Shown here in pieces: positions 18,310 through 27,036 of a stretch of 46,293 nucleotides of DNA. A program made the translations under genes and the position numbers. The stretch's first letter is position 1. Each line of letters begins with the position of its first letter. The notes beneath the pieces were generated by a model. That model did not search any database and had not been told where the DNA came from. It saw nothing but the letters and a program-made list of their open reading frames with translations. This DNA is from Candidatus Zixiibacteriota bacterium (GTDB taxonomy: Bacteria; Zixibacteria; MSB-5A5; UM-FILTER-46-8), in contig WJIJ01000074.1 of assembly GCA_014730345.1 (NCBI GenBank), forward strand, positions 1-46,293. Reading direction: 5' to 3'.

Positions 18310-18864
18310 ATGATAATTGCCATTGTTGTAGTCGCGCTGATTGTAATCCTGGGAGCGATGTTGGTCGGGATGTACAATAGTTTGGTGCGCCTGCGCAACC
18401 AGGTGGATAACGCCTGGTCACAAATCGATGTTCAGCTCAAACGGCGGCATGACCTTATACCCAATCTCGTGGAGACCACCAAGGGTTATATGAAACACGA
18501 ACGGGAAACCCTCGACAGCGTAACCAATGCCCGCGCCAGGGCTATGGGCGCCGGGTCGGTGGGCGAGAAAGCCGAAGCGGAAACCGAACTCGGTTCGGCG
18601 TTGAACAGATTTATGCTGGTGGTGGAAAACTATCCGGATTTGAAAGCCAACCAGAATTTTCTCGCCTTACAGGAGGAACTGACCTCCACCGAGAATAAAA
18701 TCGCCTTTGCCCGCCAGGGTTACAACGACCAGGTCTTGTTCTACAATAACAAGATCCAGATGTTTCCTTCGAATATCCTCGCCGGGATGTTCAATTTCGG
18801 CAAGCGGGAATATTTCGAGATAGAGGACCGCGGCGAGCGTGAAGCCCCGGAGGTGAAGTTCTAA
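18310..18864 (+). CDS. lemA: LemA family membrane protein
   Basis: A 184-residue LemA protein: N-terminal transmembrane helix at about residues 1-22, then the long helical LemA domain with the hallmark [39 protein letters not shown], and [20 protein letters not shown], ending with [20 protein letters not shown] and [18 protein letters not shown]. LemA proteins are exposed outside the inner membrane and are often encoded with HtpX/M48 proteases or TPM-domain proteins. The molecular role is poorly defined. It sits four bases before the M48 protease gene here, the classic pairing. Confidence 0.96.
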   Translation: MIIAIVVVALIVILGAMLVGMYNSLVRLRNQVDNAWSQIDVQLKRRHDLIPNLVETTKGYMKHERETLDSVTNARARAMGAGSVGEKAEAETELGSALNRFMLVVENYPDLKANQNFLALQEELTSTENKIAFARQGYNDQVLFYNNKIQMFPSNILAGMFNFGKREYFEIEDRGEREAPEVKF

Positions 18865-18868
18865 GAGT

Positions 18869-20140
18869 ATGTGGGAATTAATAAGGGCGAACAAACGTAA
18901 ATCATTTATCCTCATAGCACTGATGGGTACTGTGCTGTTACTGCTGGGTTACTTCATCGGTGAATATTACTCTCCCGGAGCCGGATTCGGCGGGATGGCA
19001 TTGGCGTTCATTCTCTGGGCTTTCATGGCATTTGTCAGCTATAGCTCCGGCGATTCGATACTACTGCTGGCCAGCAGGGCTAAGGAAGTTACCCCGAAGG
19101 TCCACCAGCAGTTATTCAATGTGGTCGAGGAGATAAAAATTGCCGCCAACCTGCCCAAGATGCCCAAAATATATATAATAGATGAGGAAGCGCCCAACGC
19201 GTTCGCTACCGGACGGAATCCAGAAAACAGCGCCGTTGCCGTTACCGCCGGTTTGCTGGCTCGATTAAACCGTGATGAATTGCAGGGGGTGATCGCGCAT
19301 GAGATAGGCCATATCCGTAACCGGGATATACTATTTGTAACCATGGCCGGCGTTACCCTGGGAGCGATCGTATTGATATCCCAGATTTTCCTGCGCAGTA
19401 TGTTTTTCATGGGCGGACATTCCCGGCGTACGCGCTCCCGTTCGGATAGCGGTGGCGGCCAGCTTCAGCTTATTATGGTCGCCGCGGCCATAATCCTCGC
19501 TATCCTCGCCCCTATCATGGCCCAGATGCTTTATTTCGCCCTTTCCCGAAAGCGTGAATACCTCGCCGATGCCACTTCGGCAAGATTAACCCGTTACCCT
19601 GAAGGATTGGCATCCGCGCTGGAGAAGATATCAAAATCGAACGTGGAGATGAAAACGGCTAATAAGGCTACGGCTCCCATGTATATCGTCAGCCCCTTCG
19701 TCAAAGTGCGCCAGAAGATGGCATCGTGGTCGTCGACTCATCCCCCCACCGAAGAGAGGATACGCATCCTGAGGAACATGATGCATGGCGCAAACTATGT
19801 CGATTACCAGAATGCCTACAACGAGGTAAAGGGTAAATCAGCATCACTAATTCCTCCATCGGCGCTGGAGGATAAAGAAAAAGTGGAGGTGCGCCAGAGG
19901 GGAGAAAAGCTTTCGGCCGAGAATAAGAAAAGACAGAAGCGGGACCTCGATGATTTAATCCGTACGGTAAATAAATTCGCGTTCGTTGTCTGTGCGTGCG
20001 GTTTGAAGATGAAGGTACCTCCCGAATTTAAGGATGATAAAGTGAAGTGTCCCCGATGCGGGCGGGATAACCCAATACCCGCTCCGGAGATAATAGCGGC
20101 GGCGGAAGCGGCATCGCGGGCCCGGAAAAGGCCGAAGTAG
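18869..20140 (+). CDS. M48 family membrane metalloprotease (HtpX-like) with C-terminal zinc ribbon
   Basis: A 423-residue membrane zinc protease likely to degrade damaged membrane proteins. N-terminal transmembrane helices at about 12-32 and 38-58, catalytic motif H144-E-I-G-H148, two more hydrophobic segments at about 155-180 and 200-224, then the third zinc ligand E230 in KREYLADATSARL, all as in HtpX. After the protease domain (ending near STHPPTEERIRILRNM) there is a charged linker and an extra domain at about 370-400 with C375-A-C377 and C394-P-R-C397, a zinc ribbon not found in standard HtpX of ~290 residues, followed by an Ala/Arg-rich tail. It completes an operon with LemA and a zf-TFIIB protein. 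Confidence 0.92.
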   Translation: MWELIRANKRKSFILIALMGTVLLLLGYFIGEYYSPGAGFGGMALAFILWAFMAFVSYSSGDSILLLASRAKEVTPKVHQQLFNVVEEIKIAANLPKMPKIYIIDEEAPNAFATGRNPENSAVAVTAGLLARLNRDELQGVIAHEIGHIRNRDILFVTMAGVTLGAIVLISQIFLRSMFFMGGHSRRTRSRSDSGGGQLQLIMVAAAIILAILAPIMAQMLYFALSRKREYLADATSARLTRYPEGLASALEKISKSNVEMKTANKATAPMYIVSPFVKVRQKMASWSSTHPPTEERIRILRNMMHGANYVDYQNAYNEVKGKSASLIPPSALEDKEKVEVRQRGEKLSAENKKRQKRDLDDLIRTVNKFAFVVCACGLKMKVPPEFKDDKVKCPRCGRDNPIPAPEIIAAAEAASRARKRPK

Positions 20141-20238
20141 GTTCTAAAACTGTAACTACCGCGAAATAACCATTGACCATTGAAATCGAGGATTTGCTTT
20201 TATAGCTTTTATTCCCTCACATTATCCAATTTTAAAGA

Positions 20239-20267
20239 TTGCGCTTAAAGCGTCGATTCCTTAATTT
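20239..20267 (+). promoter_or_regulatory. Weak candidate promoter for the FecR-domain gene
   Basis: TTGCGC, 17 bases, TAATTT, ending about 32 bases before the FecR-domain ATG, within a 159-base gap that otherwise shows no terminator or gene. Low confidence because the -10 box is poor. Confidence 0.3.
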
Positions 20268-20299
20268 AGCGGAAAGTAAATCATAGCATTGAGGGCAGT

Positions 20300-21061
20300 A
20301 TGAGAATAATGAAGTTTTTTTTAATTGCTTTTCTAATCGGAGCCGTAGTCCCATTCAGCGCGGCTGTTTCATCCGATAACGCCGCCAAATTAAGCTTCTT
20401 TATCGGCGATGTAAACACCCGCGCCAAAACAAATGCCGGCTGGAAGAAAGCAGTTTTGAACCAGGAACTTACGCTTGACTCCGAGGTTAAAACCGGCGCC
20501 GAATCGCGGGCGGAGCTGACTTTTCCATCGGAAAGCGTTATTCGAATCGGCGAGCACGCGCATTACAAGCTGGAAACCCTGGATGTTTCCCGGGACGAAA
20601 ACGATACCGAGGTATCCATTTTCAAGGGGCGTCTTTGGGCAAAAGTTAAGAAATTCGCCGGCAAGGACAACAAGTTCAAAGCGCGCACAACTACCGCGGT
20701 GGCGGCGGTTCGAGGAACTGTTTTCCGGGTAGACGCCTTACCCGATTCGATAACCGAGATTTATGTTTATGAGGGTATGGTGGAAGTCGGCGGTCCGCGG
20801 TGGGCTCCGGAGTATGGCAAACCCCGCAAGTGGGGAGCCCCCAAAGAGGTTAAAGGTCCCAAGCAGGTTAGTATCGATGAATGGACGGAGATAGTCCGTG
20901 CCCAGCAGAAACTTGTGGTCGGTCCTCAGGGATTGGTGGAGAAAACCCAGTTCGACCTCGAGAAGGATAAACAGGACGAATGGGTGGCATTTAACTTGAA
21001 GCGCGATAAGATGGTGGACAGCGGCGACTCCGAACCGATAAAGATGCCGAAGGAAGAATAG
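20300..21061 (+). CDS. FecR-domain exported protein
   Basis: A 253-residue protein with a Sec signal peptide (residues ~1-22, ending at an Ala-Ala pair) and a FecR domain at about 50-150: KTGAESRAELTFPSESVIRI, then VSIFKGRLWAKVKKFAG, TTTAVAAVRGTVFRVDA and YEGMVEVGG. This pattern matches periplasmic FecR-only proteins, not the iron-signalling FecR, since there is no N-terminal cytoplasmic anti-sigma part and no ECF sigma gene nearby. The C-terminal ~80 residues are charged and low in hydrophobics. Role unknown; probably structural or ligand-binding at the envelope. A GAGGG site precedes the ATG. Confidence 0.88.
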   Translation: MRIMKFFLIAFLIGAVVPFSAAVSSDNAAKLSFFIGDVNTRAKTNAGWKKAVLNQELTLDSEVKTGAESRAELTFPSESVIRIGEHAHYKLETLDVSRDENDTEVSIFKGRLWAKVKKFAGKDNKFKARTTTAVAAVRGTVFRVDALPDSITEIYVYEGMVEVGGPRWAPEYGKPRKWGAPKEVKGPKQVSIDEWTEIVRAQQKLVVGPQGLVEKTQFDLEKDKQDEWVAFNLKRDKMVDSGDSEPIKMPKEE

Positions 21062-21117
21062 AATCCTTTGTTGAGATAACAATTCTATCCCTGAGTTAAC
21101 TTCATCCCATAACGATT

Positions 21118-22428
21118 GTGATTACCATAGCCAAAATTCGCGAAGGCAGTATCGCCGAACTTTCCGGTATACCCGCGGGTTCCGTTCTTATTTCTATCAA
21201 TGAAAACATTATTTCCGATTACGTGGATTTTATTTACCATTCCGGTGATGATTACCTGGAACTACTAATTAGACATCCGGATGGAGAAGAATATATATAC
21301 GAAATAGAACGCGATGATGACGCCGACCTCGGCTTGGAGTTTGTTCAGGATAAGATACGTTGTTGCGGAAACAAATGTATATTCTGTTTTATTGACCAGC
21401 TTCCCAAAGGACTGCGCAAGAGCCTTTATATAAAGGATGAGGATTACCGTCTTTCATTTATGGATGGCAATTTCATTACCCTGACCTCGGTGGGAAAAAA
21501 GGATATCGAGAGAATTATCGAATATCACCTATCGCCTATATATGTTTCTGTTCATGCTACCGATGAAAACCTTCGCCGTCTGATGCTCGGCAGAAAGAAA
21601 ATCCGACCGGTCATGGAAACGTTGGAAAAGTTAACCTCTTCTGGTATAGAGGTGCATACCCAGGTTGTATTATGCCCCGGTTACAATGACGGCGGTCAGC
21701 TGGATAAGACAATTGATGATTTATGTTCGCTCCGCCCATACTTGAAATCACTGGGAATAGTTCCTGTTGGATTAAGCGCTTTCCGGGAAGAACTGCCCCA
21801 ATTAACTCCGGTTGATGAGAAGATAGCGGCTGATTTAATCGAAAGATATGGTCCGGGAGAACAGCAGAGATTCCGCGTAGATTATGAAGATGGCTTTTTG
21901 TACCTCGCCGATGAATTCTACCTTCTCGCTGGAAAGGATGTCCCCGACAATAAATACTACGATGATTATACCCAATTCGAGAATGGTATTGGGATGTTAA
22001 GGTTGTTTTTGGATGATTTCGCCAATGAGAAAGAAAGGCTTAGTGAAATCACGGTCAAAAAAGAGTTGAATGTGGCTATAGTTACGGGTAAGTTAATGGA
22101 AGGCATTTTCAGGAAGGATGTAATCCCGGAATTGAGAAAGAGGCTTCCCGCATCGGAAATAGGGTTGTTGGCTGTGGAGAACAAACTACTTGGAGATAAA
22201 ATCACGGTAAGCGGGCTTATCGGAGGAAAAGATATAATCGAGCAATATAAGCGTAAAGAATTGAAATATGATTATCTGCTATTACCTCCCAATTGCGTTA
22301 ATAGCGATGAGCTGTTTCTCGATGATTACACACCAAAGAAGATTGCTGTCGAGACCGGCGCAGAAGTGAAATTAGGTTCTTATAGTATCATAGATAGTTT
22401 TCTCGATTTAATCGAGGAGCGAAACTGA
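21118..22428 (+). CDS. DUF512 family radical SAM protein with PDZ-like N-terminus
   Basis: A 436-residue protein. Residues ~5-60 form a PDZ-like module (REGSIAELSGIPAGSVLISI). Then comes a cysteine cluster C83-x3-C87-x2-C90 in the segment CCGNKCIFCFIDQLPKGLR, followed by DEDYRLSFMDGNFITLTSVG, which is characteristic of the DUF512 radical SAM family with an Fe4S4 cluster. TTQVVLCPGYNDG-like and GIVPVGLSAFREELP segments continue the barrel, and the C-terminal DUF512 part contains ENKLLGDKITVSGLIGG. The reaction is not established. GTG is the only start that fits the PDZ module. It overlaps der by one base (TGATG), a pairing seen in many genomes. Confidence 0.93.
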   Translation: MITIAKIREGSIAELSGIPAGSVLISINENIISDYVDFIYHSGDDYLELLIRHPDGEEYIYEIERDDDADLGLEFVQDKIRCCGNKCIFCFIDQLPKGLRKSLYIKDEDYRLSFMDGNFITLTSVGKKDIERIIEYHLSPIYVSVHATDENLRRLMLGRKKIRPVMETLEKLTSSGIEVHTQVVLCPGYNDGGQLDKTIDDLCSLRPYLKSLGIVPVGLSAFREELPQLTPVDEKIAADLIERYGPGEQQRFRVDYEDGFLYLADEFYLLAGKDVPDNKYYDDYTQFENGIGMLRLFLDDFANEKERLSEITVKKELNVAIVTGKLMEGIFRKDVIPELRKRLPASEIGLLAVENKLLGDKITVSGLIGGKDIIEQYKRKELKYDYLLLPPNCVNSDELFLDDYTPKKIAVETGAEVKLGSYSIIDSFLDLIEERN

Positions 22429-23744
22429 TGGCGGTCCCTGTTGTCTCCATAATCGGTTTGCCTAATGCCGGAAAATCGACAATGTTCAACCGGCTAATTG
22501 GCAGGCGTGTGGCTATTGTCGATTCTACTCCCGGAGTTACACGTGACCGCGTGTATGGGTACGGCGAGTGGAACGGCAGGCAGTTTCATTTGATTGATAC
22601 CGGCGGCTTTTTACCCACCGACAAGAGCAAAATCAACGTGGCTGTCATGGAGCAAGCACAGATCGCGTTGGAGGAGTCGGATCTGGTGCTTTATCTTATT
22701 GACGGAAAGAGCGGTCCCATGCCCGATGATTGGGAACTTACCGACATGGTGCGCAAGTATAGGCGCAAAGTATTACTGGCCGTAAACAAGATGGATGTTT
22801 CCGATGAATTCATGGATATCAACGATTATTACCGTCTCGGACTTGGTGAACCGGTTTCAGTTTCCGGCGCCACCGGCAGGGGAACCGGCGAGTTGCTCGA
22901 CAGGCTGGTAGAGGAACTTCCCGATTCTGAGGCGTTGATCAAAGATGTTGAGGGGATCAGGATTGCTATACTGGGCAGGCCCAATGTCGGTAAATCTTCG
23001 ATAGTAAACGCCCTCGTCGGGCACAACAAACAGGTCGTTGATGATGTCCCCGGGACCACCCGCGACGCGGTGGATACGTACCTGAAATTTCATGGGCAGG
23101 ATTTCACTTTAATAGATACCGCGGGATTGCGCCGTAAAGCCAGGGTAAAAGATTCGCTTGAATATTACACCGTTCTCCGGACCATGAGAAGCATCGAACG
23201 CGCCGATATTTGCTTGCTTTTAGTGGATGCCGGTGAAGGGATAATCAGCCAGGACTTGAAAATAGCCGACCAGATAATCGAAGCATACAAACCTATGGTT
23301 GTAGTGGTCAACAAGTGGGATTTGATAAGCGGAAAGCAGACCGAGGAATATTCAAAGCAGGTTTATGATAAAAATCCGGATTTCCAGGCATACCCTCTGT
23401 TCTTTACGTCGGCACTGACCCGGAAGCGTTTGCCGAAGCTGTTGCCGTTGGTGATGGATGTATATGCTGAGTACACCAAGAGAATCCCCACCTCAGAGCT
23501 TAATGACATAATCCTTGGCGAGTTGCGGGCTACCCCTCCGCCGGCTGTGGGAGGAAGGTTTATTAATTTCTATTATCTTACCCAGTTTGAAACCGCCCCG
23601 CCCTCGTTTTTATTCTCGGTGAATAAACCCGAAAATATAGTGGCCAGTTATCACCGGTTTATCGTGAACCGCCTGAGGTTTCATTTTGGTTTTACCGGCT
23701 CACCCATAAAATTGAAATTCAAAAAGCGCGGCAAGAACCAATGA
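22428..23744 (+). CDS. der: Ribosome biogenesis GTPase Der (EngA)
   Basis: A 438-residue double-GTPase needed for 50S subunit maturation. First G domain: GLPNAGKST at about residues 10-18 (usual form GRPNVGKS), TPGVTRD, LIDTGGF and VNKMD. Second G domain: GRPNVGKSS at about residue 183, VPGTTRDAVD, LIDTAGLRRK and VNKWDLI. A KH-like C-terminal domain follows, ending GSPIKLKFKKRGKNQ. Length is standard. It overlaps the DUF512 gene at the start and plsY at the end by four bases. Confidence 0.97.
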   Translation: MAVPVVSIIGLPNAGKSTMFNRLIGRRVAIVDSTPGVTRDRVYGYGEWNGRQFHLIDTGGFLPTDKSKINVAVMEQAQIALEESDLVLYLIDGKSGPMPDDWELTDMVRKYRRKVLLAVNKMDVSDEFMDINDYYRLGLGEPVSVSGATGRGTGELLDRLVEELPDSEALIKDVEGIRIAILGRPNVGKSSIVNALVGHNKQVVDDVPGTTRDAVDTYLKFHGQDFTLIDTAGLRRKARVKDSLEYYTVLRTMRSIERADICLLLVDAGEGIISQDLKIADQIIEAYKPMVVVVNKWDLISGKQTEEYSKQVYDKNPDFQAYPLFFTSALTRKRLPKLLPLVMDVYAEYTKRIPTSELNDIILGELRATPPPAVGGRFINFYYLTQFETAPPSFLFSVNKPENIVASYHRFIVNRLRFHFGFTGSPIKLKFKKRGKNQ

Positions 23745-24376
23745 TAGAATTTATTTCCGCATTGATAATAAGCTATCTCGCAGGCGGAATCCCTACCGCG
23801 ATTATCGCCGGAAAAATACTCAAAGGTATCGACATCCGGGATTATGGCTCCGGTAATGCCGGCGCTACCAATGTCTTCCGGGTACTCGGTCCTGTACCGG
23901 CTATCGCGGTGATACTTATCGACGCAGGGAAAGGCGTTTTGGCCGTTCTGTTGATATCAACGATTGTCCCGCCTTCCTTTATAAACGACGTTGACGGTGT
24001 TAGGATTATATGCGGGTTGGCGGCGATTTTAGGTCACAACCTCCCGGTTTGGGCAGGTTTCCGGGGGGGGAAAGGAGTGGGAACCGGCGCGGGCGTTATG
24101 TTCAGCGTACTTCCGCTGGAAACCGGTATCGCGGTTTTGTGTTTCGCTGTTGTGGTGGCGTTAACACGTTATGTATCCCTCGGCTCTATGATTGCCGCGA
24201 CTGTTCTGCCGGTGTTGTTATTGATTGAAAAATTTTACCTTGGATATGTTATTTCGGATATTTTGTTAGGTGTTTGCATTTTCACCTGTCTTTTTGTAAT
24301 TATATCCCACAGGTCAAATATTCGCAGGTTAATCGCAGGGAAGGAAAACAAAATCGGCAAGCGGGTTAAATTATGA
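23741..24376 (+). CDS. plsY: Acyl-phosphate:glycerol-3-phosphate acyltransferase PlsY
   Basis: A 211-residue polytopic membrane enzyme that acylates glycerol 3-phosphate in the first step of phospholipid synthesis. It has the family's three conserved cytoplasmic motifs: GSGNAGATNVFRVLGP, GHNLPVWAGFRGGKGVGTGA, and the segment around SLGSMIAATVLP. Five hydrophobic helices are visible. Its substrate is made by GpsA, encoded two genes downstream in the same run. Start overlaps the der stop (ATGA) and its stop overlaps pyk. Confidence 0.97.
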   Translation: MIEFISALIISYLAGGIPTAIIAGKILKGIDIRDYGSGNAGATNVFRVLGPVPAIAVILIDAGKGVLAVLLISTIVPPSFINDVDGVRIICGLAAILGHNLPVWAGFRGGKGVGTGAGVMFSVLPLETGIAVLCFAVVVALTRYVSLGSMIAATVLPVLLLIEKFYLGYVISDILLGVCIFTCLFVIISHRSNIRRLIAGKENKIGKRVKL

Positions 24377-25803
24377 AAAACCGTATTAAAAACTGGAGCC
24401 GAACCAAGATAGTCGCTACTATCGGACCGGCATCGGATAAGGAAGATGTACTCAAAAAGATGATACAGACCGGTATGGATGTCGTCCGGCTCAATTTTTC
24501 CCATGGCACCATAGAATCCCATTCCGAATCAGTAAAACGAATAAAAAAGATCTCACAAGATGCAGGCAAGAATGTGGCCATCCTTCAGGATTTGCCCGGG
24601 CCAAAAATCAGGTTGGGCAAGATGCGTGAGAATGTAGTTGTTAAAAGGGGAGACCTGTATACATTCGTCAAACGGAATGTTGTCGGCGATGAAAAACGGG
24701 CATCCATCAATTACACTTCCCTTTTTAAAAGCGATTTGAAGGAGGCACGACTGCTTATCGATGACGGCAGGGTGGAGATGAGGGTTGTAAAGCAGGGCAA
24801 GGAGAGCCTGGAGTGCAAGGTCGTTTATGGAGGTGTATTAAAAGACCATAAGGGAATAAATATCCCCGCGGTACGCCTTAAAATTCCCTCGGTAACAAAA
24901 TCAGACTATCAATATCTCGACGCCGGCATGAAAATGGGCGTTGATTTAGTTGCCCTGTCATTTGTGCGTTACCCGGATGATATACGCAAGGTACGCCGAT
25001 ATCTCAAGCGTCATGGTTATTCGGCATTCCTGATATCCAAGATTGAAAAAATGGAAGCGGTTGATAATATAGACAGGATTATAGATGTATCCGATGGAAT
25101 AATGGTTGCCCGTGGAGACCTCGGAGTGGAGATTCCCCTCATTGAAGTTCCAAATATCCAGAAGATGATTATCGCCAAATGCAATCGGGCCGGCAAACCA
25201 GTTATTACCGCTACCCAGGTTCTGGAATCGATGATAGGAAATCCGTCGCCTACCCGCGCGGAGGCCGCCGACGCGGCTAATGCTGTGTATGACGGCACCG
25301 ATGCCCTTATGCTTTCCGGCGAAAGCAGTGTCGGCAAATACCCGGCTGGAGCGGTAAAATTCCTGAATGCTATCTCCCGCACGGTGGAAGAATCTATTAC
25401 CCCGGATATGGTTGCCGCCAAACGCGCCGATGATATCGGCGATGAAATCGCCACTAATATAGGATTATCCGCGGTTAAAATCGCTCAGAATACGCAGTCG
25501 AAGCTGATTCTTACACCAACGCGCACCGGCCGCACCGCGAGGCTTGTTTCGCGCTTTCGGCCGGCGGTACCGGTAATAGCATTGACCGATGACCCTCAAG
25601 TGGAAAGAGAATTACACCTTTCGTTCGGCGTTATTCCCCTGATGGTGGACCGGGATTATGTTTTCAATGTTTTTCTGATAGAAATGAAAAAGATGGTCCT
25701 CGACCTAAAATTGGCTAATAAAGGTGATAAGATTGTGATATGTTCAGGTTCGCCCGGAAGCGAAAAAGGCGAGACAAACCTTTTAACTGTAGAACAGTTG
25801 TAG
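24373..25803 (+). CDS. pyk: Pyruvate kinase
   Basis: Glycolytic enzyme of 476 residues making pyruvate and ATP from phosphoenolpyruvate and ADP. Motifs: TKIVATIGPASD at the N-terminus, VRLNFSHG, LQDLPGPKIRLG, the active-site segment LISKIEKMEAVDNIDRI, VARGDLGVEIPL, and MIGNPSPTRAEAADAANAVY-DGTDALMLSGESSVG. The C-terminal alpha/beta domain ends KIVICSGSPGSEKGETNLL. The length is typical. Its position inside a lipid/ribosome gene run is not a metabolic operon, but overlaps with plsY show co-transcription. Confidence 0.97.
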   Translation: MKNRIKNWSRTKIVATIGPASDKEDVLKKMIQTGMDVVRLNFSHGTIESHSESVKRIKKISQDAGKNVAILQDLPGPKIRLGKMRENVVVKRGDLYTFVKRNVVGDEKRASINYTSLFKSDLKEARLLIDDGRVEMRVVKQGKESLECKVVYGGVLKDHKGINIPAVRLKIPSVTKSDYQYLDAGMKMGVDLVALSFVRYPDDIRKVRRYLKRHGYSAFLISKIEKMEAVDNIDRIIDVSDGIMVARGDLGVEIPLIEVPNIQKMIIAKCNRAGKPVITATQVLESMIGNPSPTRAEAADAANAVYDGTDALMLSGESSVGKYPAGAVKFLNAISRTVEESITPDMVAAKRADDIGDEIATNIGLSAVKIAQNTQSKLILTPTRTGRTARLVSRFRPAVPVIALTDDPQVERELHLSFGVIPLMVDRDYVFNVFLIEMKKMVLDLKLANKGDKIVICSGSPGSEKGETNLLTVEQL

Positions 25804-25804
25804 T

Positions 25805-26824
25805 ATGGCTGAGAAATTGAACATTACAGTTTTAGGCGGTGGAAGCTGGGGTATAGCATTCGCCGTCCATCTCCTTAAATGCGGACATAACTTGCGTCTA
25901 TGGGAGTTCAACCCCGATGACGCCCGTATGCTCAAAACCCGCCGTGAACACCCTGATAAACTGCCGGGCATCGGGATACCCGAAGGTATTTATATTACCG
26001 ATAATTTATTCAATACTATAGATGGTTCTAATATCCTGTGCCTGGTGGTGCCGTCGCATACTGTCCGGGAAGTTTGCGGGAAGCTGAAAAAGGCGGTTAA
26101 ACATGCGCCGATTATTGTCAATCTTGCCAAGGGACTGGAGTTTCCATCTCTTAAGCGGATGTCGGAAGTTGTCTTCGAAATTATGGGTATGGATTTTGAG
26201 AACAGAGTAATGACTCTCTCCGGACCATCTCATGCCGAGGAGGTCGCACGGGAAATACCAACAACGGTAACCCTTGCCGGGGATGAGATAGAAAATCTCG
26301 AATTTGTCCAGGAAGCATTCAATTCCACCGATTTCCGGGTTTACACCAACCTTGATTTGCTCGGTGTTGAACTTGCGGGGTCCCTGAAAAATATAATAGC
26401 CATAGCCGCCGGTATTTGCGATGGCCTTGGTTTCGGGGATAACACCAAAGGCGCCCTGCTTACCCGCGGTTTAACCGAGATAACCCGCCTGGGTATGGCT
26501 ATGGGAGCCCAGCAGGAAACATTCGCCGGGCTTTCCGGAATAGGCGACCTCATCACCACCTGTCTCAGCAGACATTCCCGGAACAGGCTTGTAGGTGAAA
26601 AGATGGGCAAAGGGATGAAGCTTGATGAGATATTGCGCGACATGAAAATGGTTGCCGAGGGAGTAAGAACCACCCGGGCGGCGGTTGAGTTGGCAGATAA
26701 GTATCATGTCGATATGCCCATTACCATGGAGATGTATAATATATTGTTTGAAGATAAATCGCCGCTCGAAGCGGTCAGTTCACTAATGAGCAGACAGCCG
26801 AAACCGGAGGTAAGGCATGGCTGA
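25805..26824 (+). CDS. gpsA: NAD(P)H-dependent glycerol-3-phosphate dehydrogenase GpsA
   Basis: A 339-residue cytosolic enzyme reducing dihydroxyacetone phosphate to sn-glycerol 3-phosphate for phospholipid synthesis, supplying PlsY encoded two genes upstream. Evidence: nucleotide-binding LGGGSWGIAFAVHL, LVVPSHTVRE, NLAKGLE, LSGPSHAEEVAREIPTTV, the catalytic Lys region VELAGSLKNIIAIAAGICDG, NTKGALLTRGLTEITRLG, and FAGLSGIGDLITTCLSRHSR. The ATG lies one base after the pyk stop, and the 3' end overlaps xseB by eight bases. Confidence 0.97.
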   Translation: MAEKLNITVLGGGSWGIAFAVHLLKCGHNLRLWEFNPDDARMLKTRREHPDKLPGIGIPEGIYITDNLFNTIDGSNILCLVVPSHTVREVCGKLKKAVKHAPIIVNLAKGLEFPSLKRMSEVVFEIMGMDFENRVMTLSGPSHAEEVAREIPTTVTLAGDEIENLEFVQEAFNSTDFRVYTNLDLLGVELAGSLKNIIAIAAGICDGLGFGDNTKGALLTRGLTEITRLGMAMGAQQETFAGLSGIGDLITTCLSRHSRNRLVGEKMGKGMKLDEILRDMKMVAEGVRTTRAAVELADKYHVDMPITMEMYNILFEDKSPLEAVSSLMSRQPKPEVRHG

Positions 26825-27035
26825 GAAGCAAGATTTCGTTTTTGAGGAAGGCGTTCAGCGCTTGGAGGAAATCGTTGACAGGCTTTCCTCCGAAGAGGTA
26901 TCATTGGAAGAATCGTTTAAACTTTACGAGGAAGGTTCCGCTTTAGTCAAAAAGTGCGCCGAAATCCTGACGCAGTATGAAGGCAAGATAAAAACCCTGG
27001 TTGGTGACGCCGATAAAGGTTTTAAGGCTGAGTGA
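26817..27035 (+). CDS. xseB: Exodeoxyribonuclease VII small subunit XseB
   Basis: A 72-residue helical protein with the XseB pattern: FEEGVQRLEEIVDRLSSEEV followed by SLEESFKLYEEGSALVKKC and a third helix (AEILTQYEGKIKTL). XseB binds several copies to XseA to form the single-strand-specific exonuclease VII. The xseA gene is not in this window. The ATG lies within the last codons of gpsA. Confidence 0.95.
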   Translation: MAEKQDFVFEEGVQRLEEIVDRLSSEEVSLEESFKLYEEGSALVKKCAEILTQYEGKIKTLVGDADKGFKAE

Positions 27036-27036
27036 G

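Noticed and set aside
20300-21061. FecR anti-sigma regulator controlling the nearby TonB receptor
   Set aside because: The protein has a signal peptide and no cytoplasmic anti-sigma segment, and no ECF sigma factor gene is present.
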